This document shows, piece after piece, positions 14,054 through 25,000 of a DNA stretch of 25,536 bases. Each line of letters opens with the position of its first letter. Position 1 is the stretch's first letter. Source of the stretch: Pirellulales bacterium (lineage in GTDB: Bacteria > Planctomycetota > Planctomycetia > Pirellulales > JAICIG01). A model generated the notes under the pieces. That model saw nothing but the letters and a program-made list of their open reading frames with translations, did no database searches and had not been told where the DNA came from. The stretch covers positions 1 through 25,536 of the forward strand of contig JAICIG010000047.1 of the NCBI GenBank assembly GCA_025924495.1, given 5' to 3'. The position numbers were made by a program, and so were the translations under genes.

Positions 14054-17000
14054 TCAATTCTCTCCGCAGCGCGCCGCGGCGCGGCGCCTTGAGCGTCGCG
14101 ATCTTGCAAGGCGCTTAGTTCGCCGTCAGGAAATTGCGGTGCGTTTCCGTTACCGACCAGGTTAAGCGGCAACTCGACGCGGACCGTCGTGCCGCTTCCC
14201 GCTTCGCTGGCCACGAGGAAATCGGCGCCAAGTTGATTGGCGCGCTCTCGCATGCCGATCAACCCGTAGTGCCCGGACTGGGCCGGATCGACCTCGGTCC
14301 GCCCGAACCCTGTTCCATCATCGCTGATGGAGATTCTCAAGCGCTGCTGCGCCAATTCCATGAGGACTTCGATGGCGTGCGCGGCGGAATGCTTGACCGC
14401 GTTGGCAATTGCCTCCTGAGCAATCCGCAACAAGTTATATTCGACATCCGGCGGCAGGCGAGGAATGTCGGTCGCTAGCCGCAGCTTTAACTTGACGTCG
14501 TGCGTTTCGGTCAATTGTCTTGCGGCCTGAGCCACAGCCGCCGCCAGGCCCGTCTCTTCGCCCCGAGCGCTGCGCAAGCCCGCGATTGAACGACGCGCCT
14601 CGCGCAAACACGTTCCGGCGTCGCGAATAATGTCTTCCAAGGCGCTGCGTTCGCGGGAGGGGGAAAGCCTGGCCGCGAGAGCCTGCATTTCCATCGTGAT
14701 GCCCGAGAAGCCCTGCATCAAGGTATCGTGCAGTTCGCGCGCGATGCGGCTGCGTTCCGCCACGACCGCATTCATTTGCGACTTGATGCGGCGCACCCGC
14801 AGCCGATAGGCGCTCCAACCCGCCGCGACCGCCAGCACGACCACCAGCGGCCAAAACCAGCGAGTCTGATAATAATGCGGTGCGATATAAACGCCGATGC
14901 TTTGAGGCGCTTCGCGCCAGGCGCCATCGACATTGCGGGCCATGACGCGAAAGCGGTAGGCGCCTGGCGGCAGGTTCGTATAGAAAGCCTCTCGTCGACC
15001 GCCCGCTTCGACCCAATCGCGGTCGAACCCTTCGAGCTGATAGCGGAACGCAATCCGCGTCGGAGATACAAAGCTCAAGGCCGTGTAGCGGAAGTCGAGA
15101 TTGGTCGTTCCTGGCGGCAGCTGATCCAGCGCTGCGAGCGGTTCTTGCTTGCCGTTGACCTTGACTTCTTCCACCGTCAGCGCCGCCACAGGCAGGTTGC
15201 GCTGCAGGTGGTCAGGATCGATCACGATCAGACCGCGGATGGTCGAGAACCAGATCCGGCCGTCTTGCATTTTCCACACGGCAGGTTGGATGTCATCCTG
15301 GCATTCGATCGTCCGCAGCGCATCGGTAGGACTGAACGGAGTGCTAGTTACGTTTGGCAAGGCGCCCGAGGCGAAACTCAATAGCTCATCGCGCGCGATC
15401 GAAAAAATGCCTTTGCTGCAGGCCATCCACAGGCGATCGTCATGGTCGGCGACGATGCCAAAAATGTCGTCGTCATAGAGCCCGTCGCGAAGGGAATAGC
15501 GAAAGACGCCGTCTTTGCCGAGGCGGCGGCCCGCTAGATCGACGAGCGTTAATCCGCCCCCTCGCGAACCGAGCCATAGCAGTCCCTCAGAATCGCAGTA
15601 GACGGCGACCACGTCATGCGAAGTCGAATCAAGCATTGGGAGAGGGCTGAACTTGCCGTCTGTGCAACGAAACACGGCGCCCCCTTCCGCCGCAACGATC
15701 AAACTGCCTCGGCAGTCAGCCATAGCCAGGATGGGCGCGTGCAATTCCGGTGGGGCGCCTTGAGGGAGCGCAAATCGGTCGCCGTCGAGTGCGGCGACTC
15801 CCGCGTCGGTTCCTGCCCACAGCGTTCCTTGCGGATCGTGGCAGAGGCAGCGAATTACATTACCAGGCAAGCCCTGCTCTCGAGCGTAGGTTGCGTCGAT
15901 GCGATCGCCGTGCATGCGGCATAGGCCGCGATTTGTACCAATCCAAAGCGCATTCTCTTCGCCGCCGCAAAGCGCAAGGATCGAGTTGCTCACAAGCCCT
16001 TGCTGGGTCGTCACCACTGAGGAGAACCTGCGACCGTCGAAACGTGCCAGCCCAGCTCCCAGGGTTCCCACCCAAATCGTCCCGCCTGGGTCCTGAAACA
16101 CAGGCCCGGCGTCGTTGATCGGCAAGCCCTCGCTGGCAGTAAAGGGGATCGTGCGTCGGTCGAGGAACTGGTTCAGGCCGTGCTTTGTGCCCGCCCACAA
16201 GCTGCCTTCGCGATCTTCGCACAAAGCATAGACCGTGCTTTGCGAAAGGCCGTCGCGAGTGCGGAAACTTTCGATATCGCGGCCTCGAATCCGGCTGAAA
16301 CCATCCTTCGTGCCTGCCCACACAACGTCATGGCCGCCCGCCGCCAAACAGCAAACCCAGTCGTCGGCCAAACCATCGGCGCGCGTGAAGCACTGCTCGC
16401 GGCCCTCATCGAGGCGGACCAATCCGTGAGTCGTACCCGCCCACAGAACGCCGTCCGCACTGGACAGCAGCGCTCGAACCGAGCCGGAACTTGGCAGAGA
16501 CTCCAGGGAATGTGACGCAAGTTTACCTTTGCGAAAAGCGCCGAGTTGATTGCCGTTTCCGCCGAACCAGATCGTGCCGTCGGGCGTTTGTGTAATCGCG
16601 CGAACGCCCTTGCCGGCATTTCGCTCCGCCGAAACAACGATTTCAAATTTGCCCGATTTAATCCGGCCCACCCCAGCCGCACTACCAACCCACAAGTTGC
16701 CGTCGCGATCGCTGTGCAGACAGCGGATGGCGTCCCACGGCATCCCATCCGCCGGCCCAAATCGGACGACTTCTCCCCGGCGGAGTTGAATCAAGCCCGC
16801 GCCGTCGGTTGCGATCCAGAGATTGTGGTCGGCGTCTTCGCACAGATCTTCGATCCAGGCGTTTTCCAGCAGTCCGTGCTGGTTATCTTTCATCATGGTG
16901 AACCGCAGACCATCAAAACGGATCAATCCGGTCTGCGATCCAAGCCATAAATAACCGTCGGCGGATTGTCGGATGGAGAAGATCGTCGCTTGCGGCAGCC

Positions 17001-17184
17001 CCTGTTGAACCTGCCATTTGCGCAACAACGCTTGCGAGAGCGTGCGACTTGGATCAATTGCGTCGGCGCGACCGACGAATACGGTTGCGATCGCTAATGC
17101 GACAAGCGCGGGTGATGTCCTCGCCATCCGCCGGAAGGCGCGGTGAATACGGGGCGCAGATTGGAGATGGGAAGCATCTTTCAC
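14050..17184 (-). CDS. Two-component sensor histidine kinase with periplasmic double beta-propeller and Y_Y_Y domain
   Basis: A protein of 1044 residues. An N-terminal signal/anchor (about 20-42) is followed by some 13-14 propeller repeats (Reg_prop type), each with a core like DGYLWLGSQTGLIRF, EGSLWAGTKHGLNQF or QGTLWAGTDAGVAAL. They extend to about residue 660 and suggest two seven-bladed propellers. A Y_Y_Y domain (about 690-785, ending YRFRVMARNVDG) precedes one membrane helix (about 793-812, WFWPLVVVLAVAAGW). The HisKA_3 box is SRIARELHDTLMQGF with H819. The HATPase has YNLLRIAQEAIANAVKH and ISDDGTGFG. It resembles hybrid sensors of polysaccharide users but has no receiver domain; its partner is the coupled NarL-type regulator. 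Start is a GTG with AGG 9 bases upstream. The ligand is unknown. Confidence 0.92.
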   Translation of the reverse strand: MKDASHLQSAPRIHRAFRRMARTSPALVALAIATVFVGRADAIDPSRTLSQALLRKWQVQQGLPQATIFSIRQSADGYLWLGSQTGLIRFDGLRFTMMKDNQHGLLENAWIEDLCEDADHNLWIATDGAGLIQLRRGEVVRFGPADGMPWDAIRCLHSDRDGNLWVGSAAGVGRIKSGKFEIVVSAERNAGKGVRAITQTPDGTIWFGGNGNQLGAFRKGKLASHSLESLPSSGSVRALLSSADGVLWAGTTHGLVRLDEGREQCFTRADGLADDWVCCLAAGGHDVVWAGTKDGFSRIRGRDIESFRTRDGLSQSTVYALCEDREGSLWAGTKHGLNQFLDRRTIPFTASEGLPINDAGPVFQDPGGTIWVGTLGAGLARFDGRRFSSVVTTQQGLVSNSILALCGGEENALWIGTNRGLCRMHGDRIDATYAREQGLPGNVIRCLCHDPQGTLWAGTDAGVAALDGDRFALPQGAPPELHAPILAMADCRGSLIVAAEGGAVFRCTDGKFSPLPMLDSTSHDVVAVYCDSEGLLWLGSRGGGLTLVDLAGRRLGKDGVFRYSLRDGLYDDDIFGIVADHDDRLWMACSKGIFSIARDELLSFASGALPNVTSTPFSPTDALRTIECQDDIQPAVWKMQDGRIWFSTIRGLIVIDPDHLQRNLPVAALTVEEVKVNGKQEPLAALDQLPPGTTNLDFRYTALSFVSPTRIAFRYQLEGFDRDWVEAGGRREAFYTNLPPGAYRFRVMARNVDGAWREAPQSIGVYIAPHYYQTRWFWPLVVVLAVAAGWSAYRLRVRRIKSQMNAVVAERSRIARELHDTLMQGFSGITMEMQALAARLSPSRERSALEDIIRDAGTCLREARRSIAGLRSARGEETGLAAAVAQAARQLTETHDVKLKLRLATDIPRLPPDVEYNLLRIAQEAIANAVKHSAAHAIEVLMELAQQRLRISISDDGTGFGRTEVDPAQSGHYGLIGMRERANQLGADFLVASEAGSGTTVRVELPLNLVGNGNAPQFPDGELSALQDRDAQGAAPRRAAERIE

Positions 17185-17220
17185 GCTGTTTACCTGTTCC
17201 CTGTCGCTTGGCCAGCCGGC

Positions 17221-17246
17221 TGATAGCTTAGCTCATATAACTATCA
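17221..17246. promoter_or_regulatory. Inverted repeat overlapping the kinase promoter region
   Basis: TGATAG (17221-17226) and CTATCA (17241-17246) are perfect 6-bp arms 14 bases apart. The right arm overlaps the minus-strand TATGAT hexamer, 37-62 bases ahead of the kinase start codon. This geometry would suit autoregulation, but the arms are short and AT-rich, so chance cannot be excluded. Confidence 0.3.
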
Positions 17247-17406
17247 TACCTGCGGCACGGCGACCGCAACGCGCCAGCGCAGGCAAACCATCGCGCCGAG
17301 CAGCGGCTTCGAGAAGCAATCGTCAGCGATTCACTGTCGAGCTTCCGCGTTGTTTGAAGCCGACGAACCGGGCGACCGAACCTGCGATCTGAGCCCCAGG
17401 TCGTTC

Positions 17407-17422
17407 TATGCCAAATGGCATA
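17407..17422. promoter_or_regulatory. 16-bp dyad, candidate operator of the RND operon
   Basis: TATGCCAAATGGCATA has perfect 7-bp arms (TATGCCA/TGGCATA) around AA. A further half-site GGCATA at 17437-17442 repeats the right arm exactly 20 bases on, close to two helical turns. It lies 155 bases upstream of the adaptor gene start. A NarL/LuxR-type or TetR/GntR-type dimer would fit such a site. Confidence 0.5.
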
Positions 17423-17576
17423 TTCTTGTCCCTGCCGGCATACAGTCGCCGTGCAGGCTGCAATACTGGATAATTCTTGGGGCGGCCGTCCAGAGTGGGG
17501 AGCGGGCTTGGCATCTGGACAAGGACTCGTGGGATGGCGGCCGACGAAATGCTCGGCGCAAGCGAAGGCGGGAACT

Positions 17577-18956
17577 ATGATTTCCAAGATGGCTGACTCC
17601 CCTGTGACGTCGTCGCCAGACTCCCCCGCCGATCTACACTCCCCCGTGCGTGCCGCCTTGACAGAAGTAGCCCCGCCGATCCGTAGGCTTCCCACCGAAC
17701 GATTGACCGAAAGGCCAGAGCAATTCGGCTCCCGATCCCCGAAGCAGGCTCGTCGCGGATGGTTGGCATGGCTGCTGATTTTGTCTTTGGCGGGAGCGGC
17801 CGCCTACTATCGACAGCTCTGGCTCCCTTGGACTCTTACCTGGATTTCTGCGGGCAAGACCGAAACCGCCACCAAGCCGGCCGGTGCACGCGTTGTCCCA
17901 ATCCTTGCGGCCGAAGTTCGCCAAGGCAACCTCGATCTCTATCTGAACGGACTTGGCACCGTGACCGCCTTCAATACGGTGACGGTCCGCAGCCGCGTCG
18001 AAGGCGAACTGGTGCGGGTGGCGTTCACCGAAGGGCAAATGGTTAAAAAGGGGGATCTGCTGGCCGAAATCGATCCCCGTCCGTTCCAGGTTCAGCTCTC
18101 CCAGGCCGAAGGGCAACTGGCAAAAGATGAAGCGGCGCTGAGCGCGGCCCAACTCAGCCTGGATCGATACAACGCGCTGGCGCCGACCAGAGCCGTAACG
18201 CCCCAGCAGGTCGACGAGCAGGTGGCCCTGGTCAAGCAAAGCGAGGGAGCGATCAAGTCCGATCGTTCCGCAATCGACAACGCCAAGCTGCAGCTCACCT
18301 ATTCGCACATTATTTCGCCCATCTCCGGCCGTATCGGCTTGCGACTGGTCGATCCGGGCAATATCGTGCGAGCGAACGACCCGAGCGGTCTGGCCGTCGT
18401 TACGCAGTTGCAGCCCATTGCGTTAATCTTCACCATTCCTCAAGACGAGATTGCGCGCGTGCAACGGAAATTGCGTGAAGACAAGGAGCTGACCGTCGAG
18501 GCCTATAACCGCGATTTCAGCCTCAAGCTGGCTACGGGAAAATTGCTGGCGATCGACAATCAGGTCGATTCGACGACCGGCACAGTGCGGCTCAAGGCGA
18601 TCTTTGAAAATGAAGACAACATGCTTTTTCCCAATCAATTCGTCAACGCCCGCTTGCTGGTCGACCTCAAACGCGACGCGGTGATCATTCCTGCGGCGGC
18701 GGTCCAGCGCGGCCCGGAATCGATGTTCGTTTACGTGGTCAAACCGGATGAGACGGTCGAACTCCGAAAGGTGGTTGCAGGGGCCGCGGAAGGGGATGAA
18801 ATTTCAATCGACGAAGGACTGTCCCCCGGCGAAATGGTAGTGACCGACGGCATCGACAAGTTGCAACCCGGCGCCAAGGTGGTGATGCGCGACCAGGCGG
18901 CTGCCAGGTCAGGCGGCAAGACGAGCGAAGGAAACGGCGCCAAGGACGCCCAATGA
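17577..18956 (+). CDS. mdtA: RND efflux periplasmic adaptor (membrane fusion protein, MdtA-like)
   Basis: A membrane fusion protein of 459 residues that links the inner-membrane pump to an outer-membrane channel. A 60-residue cytoplasmic lead precedes one anchor helix (about 61-78, [18 protein letters not shown]). No lipobox is seen. The lipoyl half-motif [20 protein letters not shown] (about 141-160) is followed by a helical hairpin (about 170-235). The second lipoyl half ([18 protein letters not shown]) and the barrel/MP domains end the protein. The frame opens at an ATG at 17415, but that start falls inside the candidate operator dyad and gives an odd Cys/Trp-rich leader. The ATG at 17577 with GGCGGGA just upstream is preferred. 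It overlaps the next gene by ATGA. Confidence 0.88.
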   Translation: MISKMADSPVTSSPDSPADLHSPVRAALTEVAPPIRRLPTERLTERPEQFGSRSPKQARRGWLAWLLILSLAGAAAYYRQLWLPWTLTWISAGKTETATKPAGARVVPILAAEVRQGNLDLYLNGLGTVTAFNTVTVRSRVEGELVRVAFTEGQMVKKGDLLAEIDPRPFQVQLSQAEGQLAKDEAALSAAQLSLDRYNALAPTRAVTPQQVDEQVALVKQSEGAIKSDRSAIDNAKLQLTYSHIISPISGRIGLRLVDPGNIVRANDPSGLAVVTQLQPIALIFTIPQDEIARVQRKLREDKELTVEAYNRDFSLKLATGKLLAIDNQVDSTTGTVRLKAIFENEDNMLFPNQFVNARLLVDLKRDAVIIPAAAVQRGPESMFVYVVKPDETVELRKVVAGAAEGDEISIDEGLSPGEMVVTDGIDKLQPGAKVVMRDQAAARSGGKTSEGNGAKDAQ

Positions 18957-21900
18957 GCCCGTCGCGGCCCTTCATCCTGCGTCCTGTCGCGACCGTGCTA
19001 TTGATGGTCGCGATTCTGCTCGTGGGCATCGTCGCCTACAAGCAATTGCCCGTTTCCGCCCTGCCGCAGGTCGATTATCCGACGATTCAGGTCGTCACCT
19101 TCTATCCAGGCGCCAGCCCCGAGGTGATGGCGTCGTCCGTCACCGCGCCGTTGGAACGGCAATTCGGCCAGGCGCCAGGGCTGACGCAGATGACATCGAG
19201 CAGTTCCGAGGGCTGTTCGGTGATCACCCTGCGATTTGCACTGGAACTCGATATTGATATCGCGGAGCAAACGGTGCAGGCCGCCATCAATGCGGCCACG
19301 ACGTTTCTGCCCCGCGATCTGCCGAACCCGCCGATCTACACCAAGACCAATCCCGCCGACGCGCCGATTCTGACGCTGGCTTTGTATTCACAAACGCTCC
19401 CCTTGGCCAAGGTCGAGGACCTGGCCGACACGCGGCTGGCGCAAAAGATTTCGCAGCTTTCCGGCGTGGGCATGGTCAGCATCAGCGGCGGGCAGAAACC
19501 GGCCATCCGCATTCAAGCCAATCCGACCGCGCTGTCGGCGCTCGGCATGAACCTAGAAGACTTGCGAATGGCGTTGACCCAGGCCAGCGTCAATCAGGCC
19601 AAAGGGAGTTTCGACGGCAGTCGCCGCGCTTACACGATCGGCGCGAACGATCAGGTGCTGACCAGCGAGCAGTATCGCAAGCTGATCATTGCTTATCGCC
19701 ACGGCGCCCCAGTGCAATTGTCGGATGTGGCGGATGTGATCGATAGCGCCGAGAACGTCCGCCAGGCCGCCTGGATGAACGACACGCCGGCCGTGATTCT
19801 CAACATCCAACGCCAGCCGGGCGCCAATATCATAGAAGTGGTCGACAGCATCAAGGAATTACTGCCGCAACTGAAAGCCTCGTTGCCGGCCTCGGTTTCG
19901 ATCTCCATTCTGACCGATCGCACGGTCACCATCCGGGCTAGCGTGGAAGACGTGCAGTTCGAACTGATGCTCACGATCGGCCTGGTCGTGCTCGTGATCT
20001 TCCTGTTCTTGCGGAATGTCGCGGCGACATTCATTCCCAGTGTGGCCGTTCCCCTGTCACTGATCGGCACGTTCGCGGTGATGTATCTGCTCGATTACAG
20101 CCTCAACAATCTGACCCTGATGGCCTTGACCATCTCCACCGGCTTCGTCGTCGACGACGCGATTGTGATGATCGAGAACATCGTGCGGTACATCGAAGAA
20201 GGCGAGCCGCCGCTGCAAGCGGCGCTCAAAGGCTCGGAGCAGATCGGCTTTACCATCGTTTCCTTGAGCGTCTCGCTGATCGCCGTGCTGATTCCGCTGC
20301 TGTTTATGGGCGATATCGTCGGGCGGCTGTTCCGCGAGTTCGCCGTAACGCTCAGCTTGACGATTCTAGTCTCGGCGATCGTCTCGCTCACGCTCACGCC
20401 GATGATGTGCGCCAAGCTGCTGCGGCATAAGCCCGCCTCGCAGCACGGTTGGCTGTACCGCATGTCAGAAGCGATCTTCGAGGGCATCATCCGGCTGTAC
20501 GGCGCCACGCTGAGAATCGTGCTGCGGTTCCAGACACTGACCATGCTGGTGGCCGTGGCCACGCTGATCGCAACGGTTTACCTGTACGTCGTCGTGCCGA
20601 AAGGCTTCTTTCCCGTGCAGGATACCGGCGTGATCCTCGGCATTTCCGAAGCGCCGCAGAGCGTGTCGTTCGAGGCAATGATGCAGCGGCAGCAAGCGCT
20701 GAACCGCGCGATCCTCGAGGATCCTGCAGTCGAAAGCCTGTCGAGCTTCATCGGCATTGACGGCACGAACACCACAGTCAACAGCGGCCGCATCCAGATC
20801 AACCTCAAGCCGCTGGAGGAGCGGCATATCTCGGCCAGCGACATCATTCGGCGTTTGCAGCCGCGGCTTGCGGATATCCCTGGCATCACGCTGTTCATGC
20901 AGCCGGTGCAAGACCTGACGGTCGAGACGCGCGTCAGCCGCACGCAGTATCAATACAGCCTGGAAGACCCCGATGCCGACGAGCTGAACGAGTGGGCGCC
21001 GAAGCTCGTCAACAAACTGCAGGCGCTGCCGCAATTGCGCGACGTGGCCAGCGACCAGCAGAGCGAAGGCCTGCAAGCCCGCGTGGTGATCGACCGCGAC
21101 ACCGCCTCGCGGCTCGGCATCACGCCGCAGATGGTCGACGACGCATTGTACGACGCCTTCGGACAGCGGCAGATTTCGATCATGTTCACGCAGCTCAACC
21201 AGTACCGCGTGGTGCTCGAGGTCAAGCCGGAGTTCAAGGACGACCGGCAGGATCTGAAGGAGATCTACATTCGCTCATCGATGGGGGGCGAAGCGCCGCT
21301 GAGCGCTTTCACCCGCGTGGAAGAGAAGCAGGCGCCATTGGCCATCAACCATCAGGGGCAATTCCCTGTCGTAACGATCTCGTTCAATCTGGCGGCGGGC
21401 GTTTCCTTAGGTGAAGCGGTGCAGGCGTTCGACGCCGCGGCCAAAGAGATCGGCCTTCCGCCCAGCATTCAAGCCGGGTTCCAGGGGACGGCGCAAGCGT
21501 TTCAAGGGTCGCTCAAGAACGAGCCGCTCTTGATTCTCGCCGCGCTAATTACGGTATACATCGTGCTGGGCGTGCTGTACGAAAGCTACATCCATCCGAT
21601 CACCATTCTTTCCACCTTGCCGTCAGCAGGCGTCGGCGCGCTTTGGGCGCTTTTGCTGTGCAAAACCGACTTGAGCGTCATCGGATTGATCGGCATCATT
21701 CTGCTGATCGGCATCGTCAAGAAGAACGCGATCATGATGATCGACTTCGCCCTGGAGGCGGAGCGCAATTCGGACATGAGCCCGGCGGAAGCCATTTACG
21801 AGGCCTGCCTGCTCCGCTTCCGGCCGATCATGATGACCACCATGGCGGCCTTGTTAGGCGGCGTGCCCTTGGCGCTCGGCTCGGGCGTCGGCTCCGAGCT

Positions 21901-22063
21901 GCGCCGGCCGCTGGGCATCACCATCATCGGCGGCTTAATCTTCAGCCAGATCCTTACGCTCTATACCACGCCGGTTATTTACCTCTGGTTTGATCGCCTG
22001 GCGAAGAGATTCGGGGCCGGCGCCAGACGGCAACTTGCCGTCAGCGGCGAGGAGGCGGGATGA
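18953..22063 (+). CDS. mdtB: RND efflux pump inner-membrane subunit, MdtB-like
   Basis: A proton-driven efflux transporter of the HAE1/AcrB superfamily, 1036 residues, close to E. coli MdtB in length. It has twelve expected membrane helices in two halves and two large periplasmic loops. TM4 carries the proton-relay pair D401-D402 in [15 protein letters not shown], and K924 in [16 protein letters not shown] is the matching TM10 lysine. Other family blocks are [25 protein letters not shown] and [15 protein letters not shown]. Its start codon overlaps the adaptor stop (ATGA) and its stop overlaps the next start (ATGA), so the three subunits are coupled. By analogy it forms a mixed trimer with the following protein. 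The substrate is unknown; bile-salt- or antibiotic-like amphiphiles are the family precedent. Confidence 0.93.
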   Translation: MSPSRPFILRPVATVLLMVAILLVGIVAYKQLPVSALPQVDYPTIQVVTFYPGASPEVMASSVTAPLERQFGQAPGLTQMTSSSSEGCSVITLRFALELDIDIAEQTVQAAINAATTFLPRDLPNPPIYTKTNPADAPILTLALYSQTLPLAKVEDLADTRLAQKISQLSGVGMVSISGGQKPAIRIQANPTALSALGMNLEDLRMALTQASVNQAKGSFDGSRRAYTIGANDQVLTSEQYRKLIIAYRHGAPVQLSDVADVIDSAENVRQAAWMNDTPAVILNIQRQPGANIIEVVDSIKELLPQLKASLPASVSISILTDRTVTIRASVEDVQFELMLTIGLVVLVIFLFLRNVAATFIPSVAVPLSLIGTFAVMYLLDYSLNNLTLMALTISTGFVVDDAIVMIENIVRYIEEGEPPLQAALKGSEQIGFTIVSLSVSLIAVLIPLLFMGDIVGRLFREFAVTLSLTILVSAIVSLTLTPMMCAKLLRHKPASQHGWLYRMSEAIFEGIIRLYGATLRIVLRFQTLTMLVAVATLIATVYLYVVVPKGFFPVQDTGVILGISEAPQSVSFEAMMQRQQALNRAILEDPAVESLSSFIGIDGTNTTVNSGRIQINLKPLEERHISASDIIRRLQPRLADIPGITLFMQPVQDLTVETRVSRTQYQYSLEDPDADELNEWAPKLVNKLQALPQLRDVASDQQSEGLQARVVIDRDTASRLGITPQMVDDALYDAFGQRQISIMFTQLNQYRVVLEVKPEFKDDRQDLKEIYIRSSMGGEAPLSAFTRVEEKQAPLAINHQGQFPVVTISFNLAAGVSLGEAVQAFDAAAKEIGLPPSIQAGFQGTAQAFQGSLKNEPLLILAALITVYIVLGVLYESYIHPITILSTLPSAGVGALWALLLCKTDLSVIGLIGIILLIGIVKKNAIMMIDFALEAERNSDMSPAEAIYEACLLRFRPIMMTTMAALLGGVPLALGSGVGSELRRPLGITIIGGLIFSQILTLYTTPVIYLWFDRLAKRFGAGARRQLAVSGEEAG

Positions 22064-25000
22064 CGCTCTCCGAGCCGTTCATTCATCGTCCTGTCGGCAC
22101 GACCCTATTGACCGTGGCAATCACACTCGCCGGAGCGCTTGGCTACGTGCTGCTGCCCGTCTCGCCGCTGCCGCAGGTCGATTTTCCCACGATTCAGGTT
22201 TCCGCCTCGCTCCCCGGCGCCAGCCCTGAAACGATGGCCTCGGCAGTGGCCACGCCGCTGGAACGGCAGTTCGGGCGGATTGCGGGCGTGACGGAGATGA
22301 CGTCCACCAGTTATCTGGGCATGACTACGATCGTGCTGCAGTTCGACCTGGACCGCAATATCAACGCCGCCGCCCGCGACGTGCAGGCCGCCATCAATGC
22401 GGCGCGGGGAAGATTGCCGCCTAACCTGCCTAGCAATCCGACCTATCGCAAGATCAATCCGGCCGATGCGCCGATCATGATTTTGGCGCTGACCAGCGAC
22501 ACCTATACGAAGCCGCGGATGTACGACTATGCGTCGACCATTCTGCAACAGAAGCTGTCGCAAGTGGCGGGCGTCGGGTATGTGATCGTCGGCGGGGGGT
22601 CGGCGCCAGCCGTGCGCGTCGATCTTAATCCCACCGTCTTGAACCACTTTAGCGTCGGCCTGGAAGATGTGCGCACCGTACTGGCAAATGCTAATGCGAA
22701 TCGGCCGAAAGGACAGATTGCCGACGGCAGCCGCGCTTGGTCCATCAGCACGACCGACCAGTTGCTCGCGGCCAAGGAATACGAGCCGCTGATTGTGGCC
22801 TATCGTCGCGGGGCTCCAGTGCGCCTGGCCGACGTCGCCAGCGTGACTGACTCGGTCGAAGACCTGCGCGCGGCCGGCTTCTCCGATGGCAAGCCCTCGA
22901 TCACGATGATCATCTATCGTCAGCCCGGGGCAAACATCATTGAAACGGTCGATCGCATTCGCGGCTTGCTGCCTCGGCTGCAAGCGCAGATTCCCGCCGG
23001 CATCGACCTGGCGGTGGCGATGGACCGCACGACGGTGATTCGCGCCTCGGTGCACGACGTGCAGTTTACGCTGCTCGTCTCCATCGGACTTGTCATCCTG
23101 GTCGTGTTTTTGTTCTTGCGGAACGTCCGCGCGACGTTCATTCCGAGCGTGGCGGTGCCCGTTTCGCTCATCGGCACCTTTGGCGTGATGTATTTGGCCG
23201 GCTACAGCCTCGACAACTTATCGCTCATGGCTTTGGCCATCGCCACGGGGTTCGTTGTCGATGATGCGATCGTTGTGATCGAGAATATCGCGCGGCACCT
23301 GGAAGACGGCATTTCGCCGCTGGCCGCCTCGCTGCAAGGCGCCAAGGAAATCGGCTTCACGGTGGTCTCGATCAGCGTCTCTTTGGTAGCTGTGTTCATT
23401 CCGATCCTGCTCATGGGCGGAATCGTGGGCCGATTATTCCGCGAGTTTGCCGTTACGCTGTCGGTCGCCATCGGCGTCTCGCTGCTCGTGTCGCTGACGA
23501 CCACGCCCATGATGTGCGCAGTGATGCTCAAGGAAAAGCACGCGGAGCGGCATGGCTGGCTGTTCCGGTTCAGCGAACGCATCTTCGATTGGATTCTGGG
23601 CGGGTACGAAGCCACGCTGCGTTTGGTCATCCGGCATCAATTCCTGACGATGCTTGTCACCCTGGCGACCATCGGCTTTACGGTTTATCTGTATGTCGTC
23701 GTGCCGAAGGGCTTCTTTCCGCAGCAGGACACGGGTCGCCTGGTCGGCAACGTCCTGGCCGATCAGGGAACCTCGTTTCAGGCCATGGAAGACTACGTGA
23801 AACGGTTTGCCTCAATCGTGTCGGAAGATCCTGCCGTCACCGGCGTGATCGCCTTCACAGGCGGTCAGAATGGCGCCTCGAACTCGGCGCGGATGTTCAT
23901 CAACCTGTCGCCAATCGAAGAGCGGCAGTTAACCGCCGACGAAGTCATCGGCCGCATCCGCAAGAAACTCTCAGGTGTTCCCGGCGCCAACCTGTTCTTG
24001 CAGCCTGTGCAAGACCTGCGCGTCGGCGGACGCGTCAGCAGCGCACAGTACCAATACACGCTGAAGGGGGACAATCTCCAGGACCTCAATACCTGGGCGC
24101 CCAAGATGCTCGCCGAGTTGCGCAAGCTGCCGGCCATTGTGGACGTGAACAGCGATCAGCAGAACAAGGGGCTGCAAGCCCGACTGGAGATCGACCGGGA
24201 GGCGGCGGCGCGACTCGGCATCACCTTGCAGACCATCGACGACACTCTCTACGACGCCTTTGGCCAGCGCCAGGTGTCGACCATGTACAAGCCGCTCAAT
24301 CAATATCGCGTGGTGATGGGGGTTGAGCCTGAGTTCTGGCAAAACCCCGACGCCTTGCGTCATGTCTACGTCCGCGCCCCGGCTGGTGCGGAAGTGCCGC
24401 TGAGCGCCCTTTACCGTTACGCGTCGACCAACACGCCTTTATCGGTCAATCACTCGGGACAGTTCCCTTCGGTGACGCTCTCTTTCAATCTGACGCCGGG
24501 CAGCTCTTTGGGCGAAGCCGTCGAACAGATCGAGGAGGTGACAACGCGAGTTGGCCTGCCCGAGACGATCCAAGGCAGCTTTCAAGGCACGGCTCAGGCG
24601 TTCCAGGCGTCGCTCAGCAACCAGCCGCTGCTGATTCTCGCCGCGCTGGTGACGGTGTACATCGTGCTCGGCGTGCTCTACGAGAGTTACATCCACCCGC
24701 TCACCATACTTTCCACGCTGCCTTCGGCGGGCGTCGGGGCGCTGTTGGCGCTGATGCTGTGCCGCGTCGAACTCAACGTGATGGCCTTGATCGGCATCAT
24801 TCTGCTGATCGGCATCGTCAAGAAAAACGCGATCATGATGATCGACTTCGCGCTCGAAGCGGAGCGCACGCAAGGCAAATCGCCCGAGGCGGCCATCTTC
24901 GAAGCTTGCCTGCTCCGCTTCCGTCCGATCACTATGACCACCATGGCCGCCTTGTTAGGCGGGCTGCCGCTGGCGCTCGGGACCGGCGCTGGCTCCGAGT

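Larger units (their letters stand above)
17185..17576. other. Divergent regulatory intergenic region between the kinase and the RND operon
   Basis: 392 bases with no supported gene, separating the divergently read sensor kinase and efflux operon. It contains an inverted repeat at 17221-17246 and a 16-bp dyad at 17407-17422, with an extra half-site at 17437-17442. A minus-strand -10-like TATGAT lies at 17248-17243 (candidate -35 TTGCGG at only 15 bases). No clean plus-strand promoter was found; GATAAT at 17469-17474 is the best -10 but has no -35. A frame open from an ATG at 17415 is judged non-coding here. Confidence 0.6.

Noticed and set aside
17415..17576. A 54-residue N-terminal extension of the RND adaptor
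   Set aside because: The extension is Cys/Trp/Gly-rich, its ATG lies inside a 16-bp dyad, and the internal ATG at 17577 has a better ribosome site and gives a normal family length.
22105..23055. A 316-codon minus-strand open frame inside the MdtC-like gene
   Set aside because: It is antisense to a conserved RND coding region, rich in His/Arg/Gln as expected from a mirrored frame, and has no ribosome site or domain.
23514..24326. A 270-codon plus-strand frame inside the MdtC-like gene
   Set aside because: It is an out-of-phase reading of the RND gene, Arg/Pro-rich, with no independent support.
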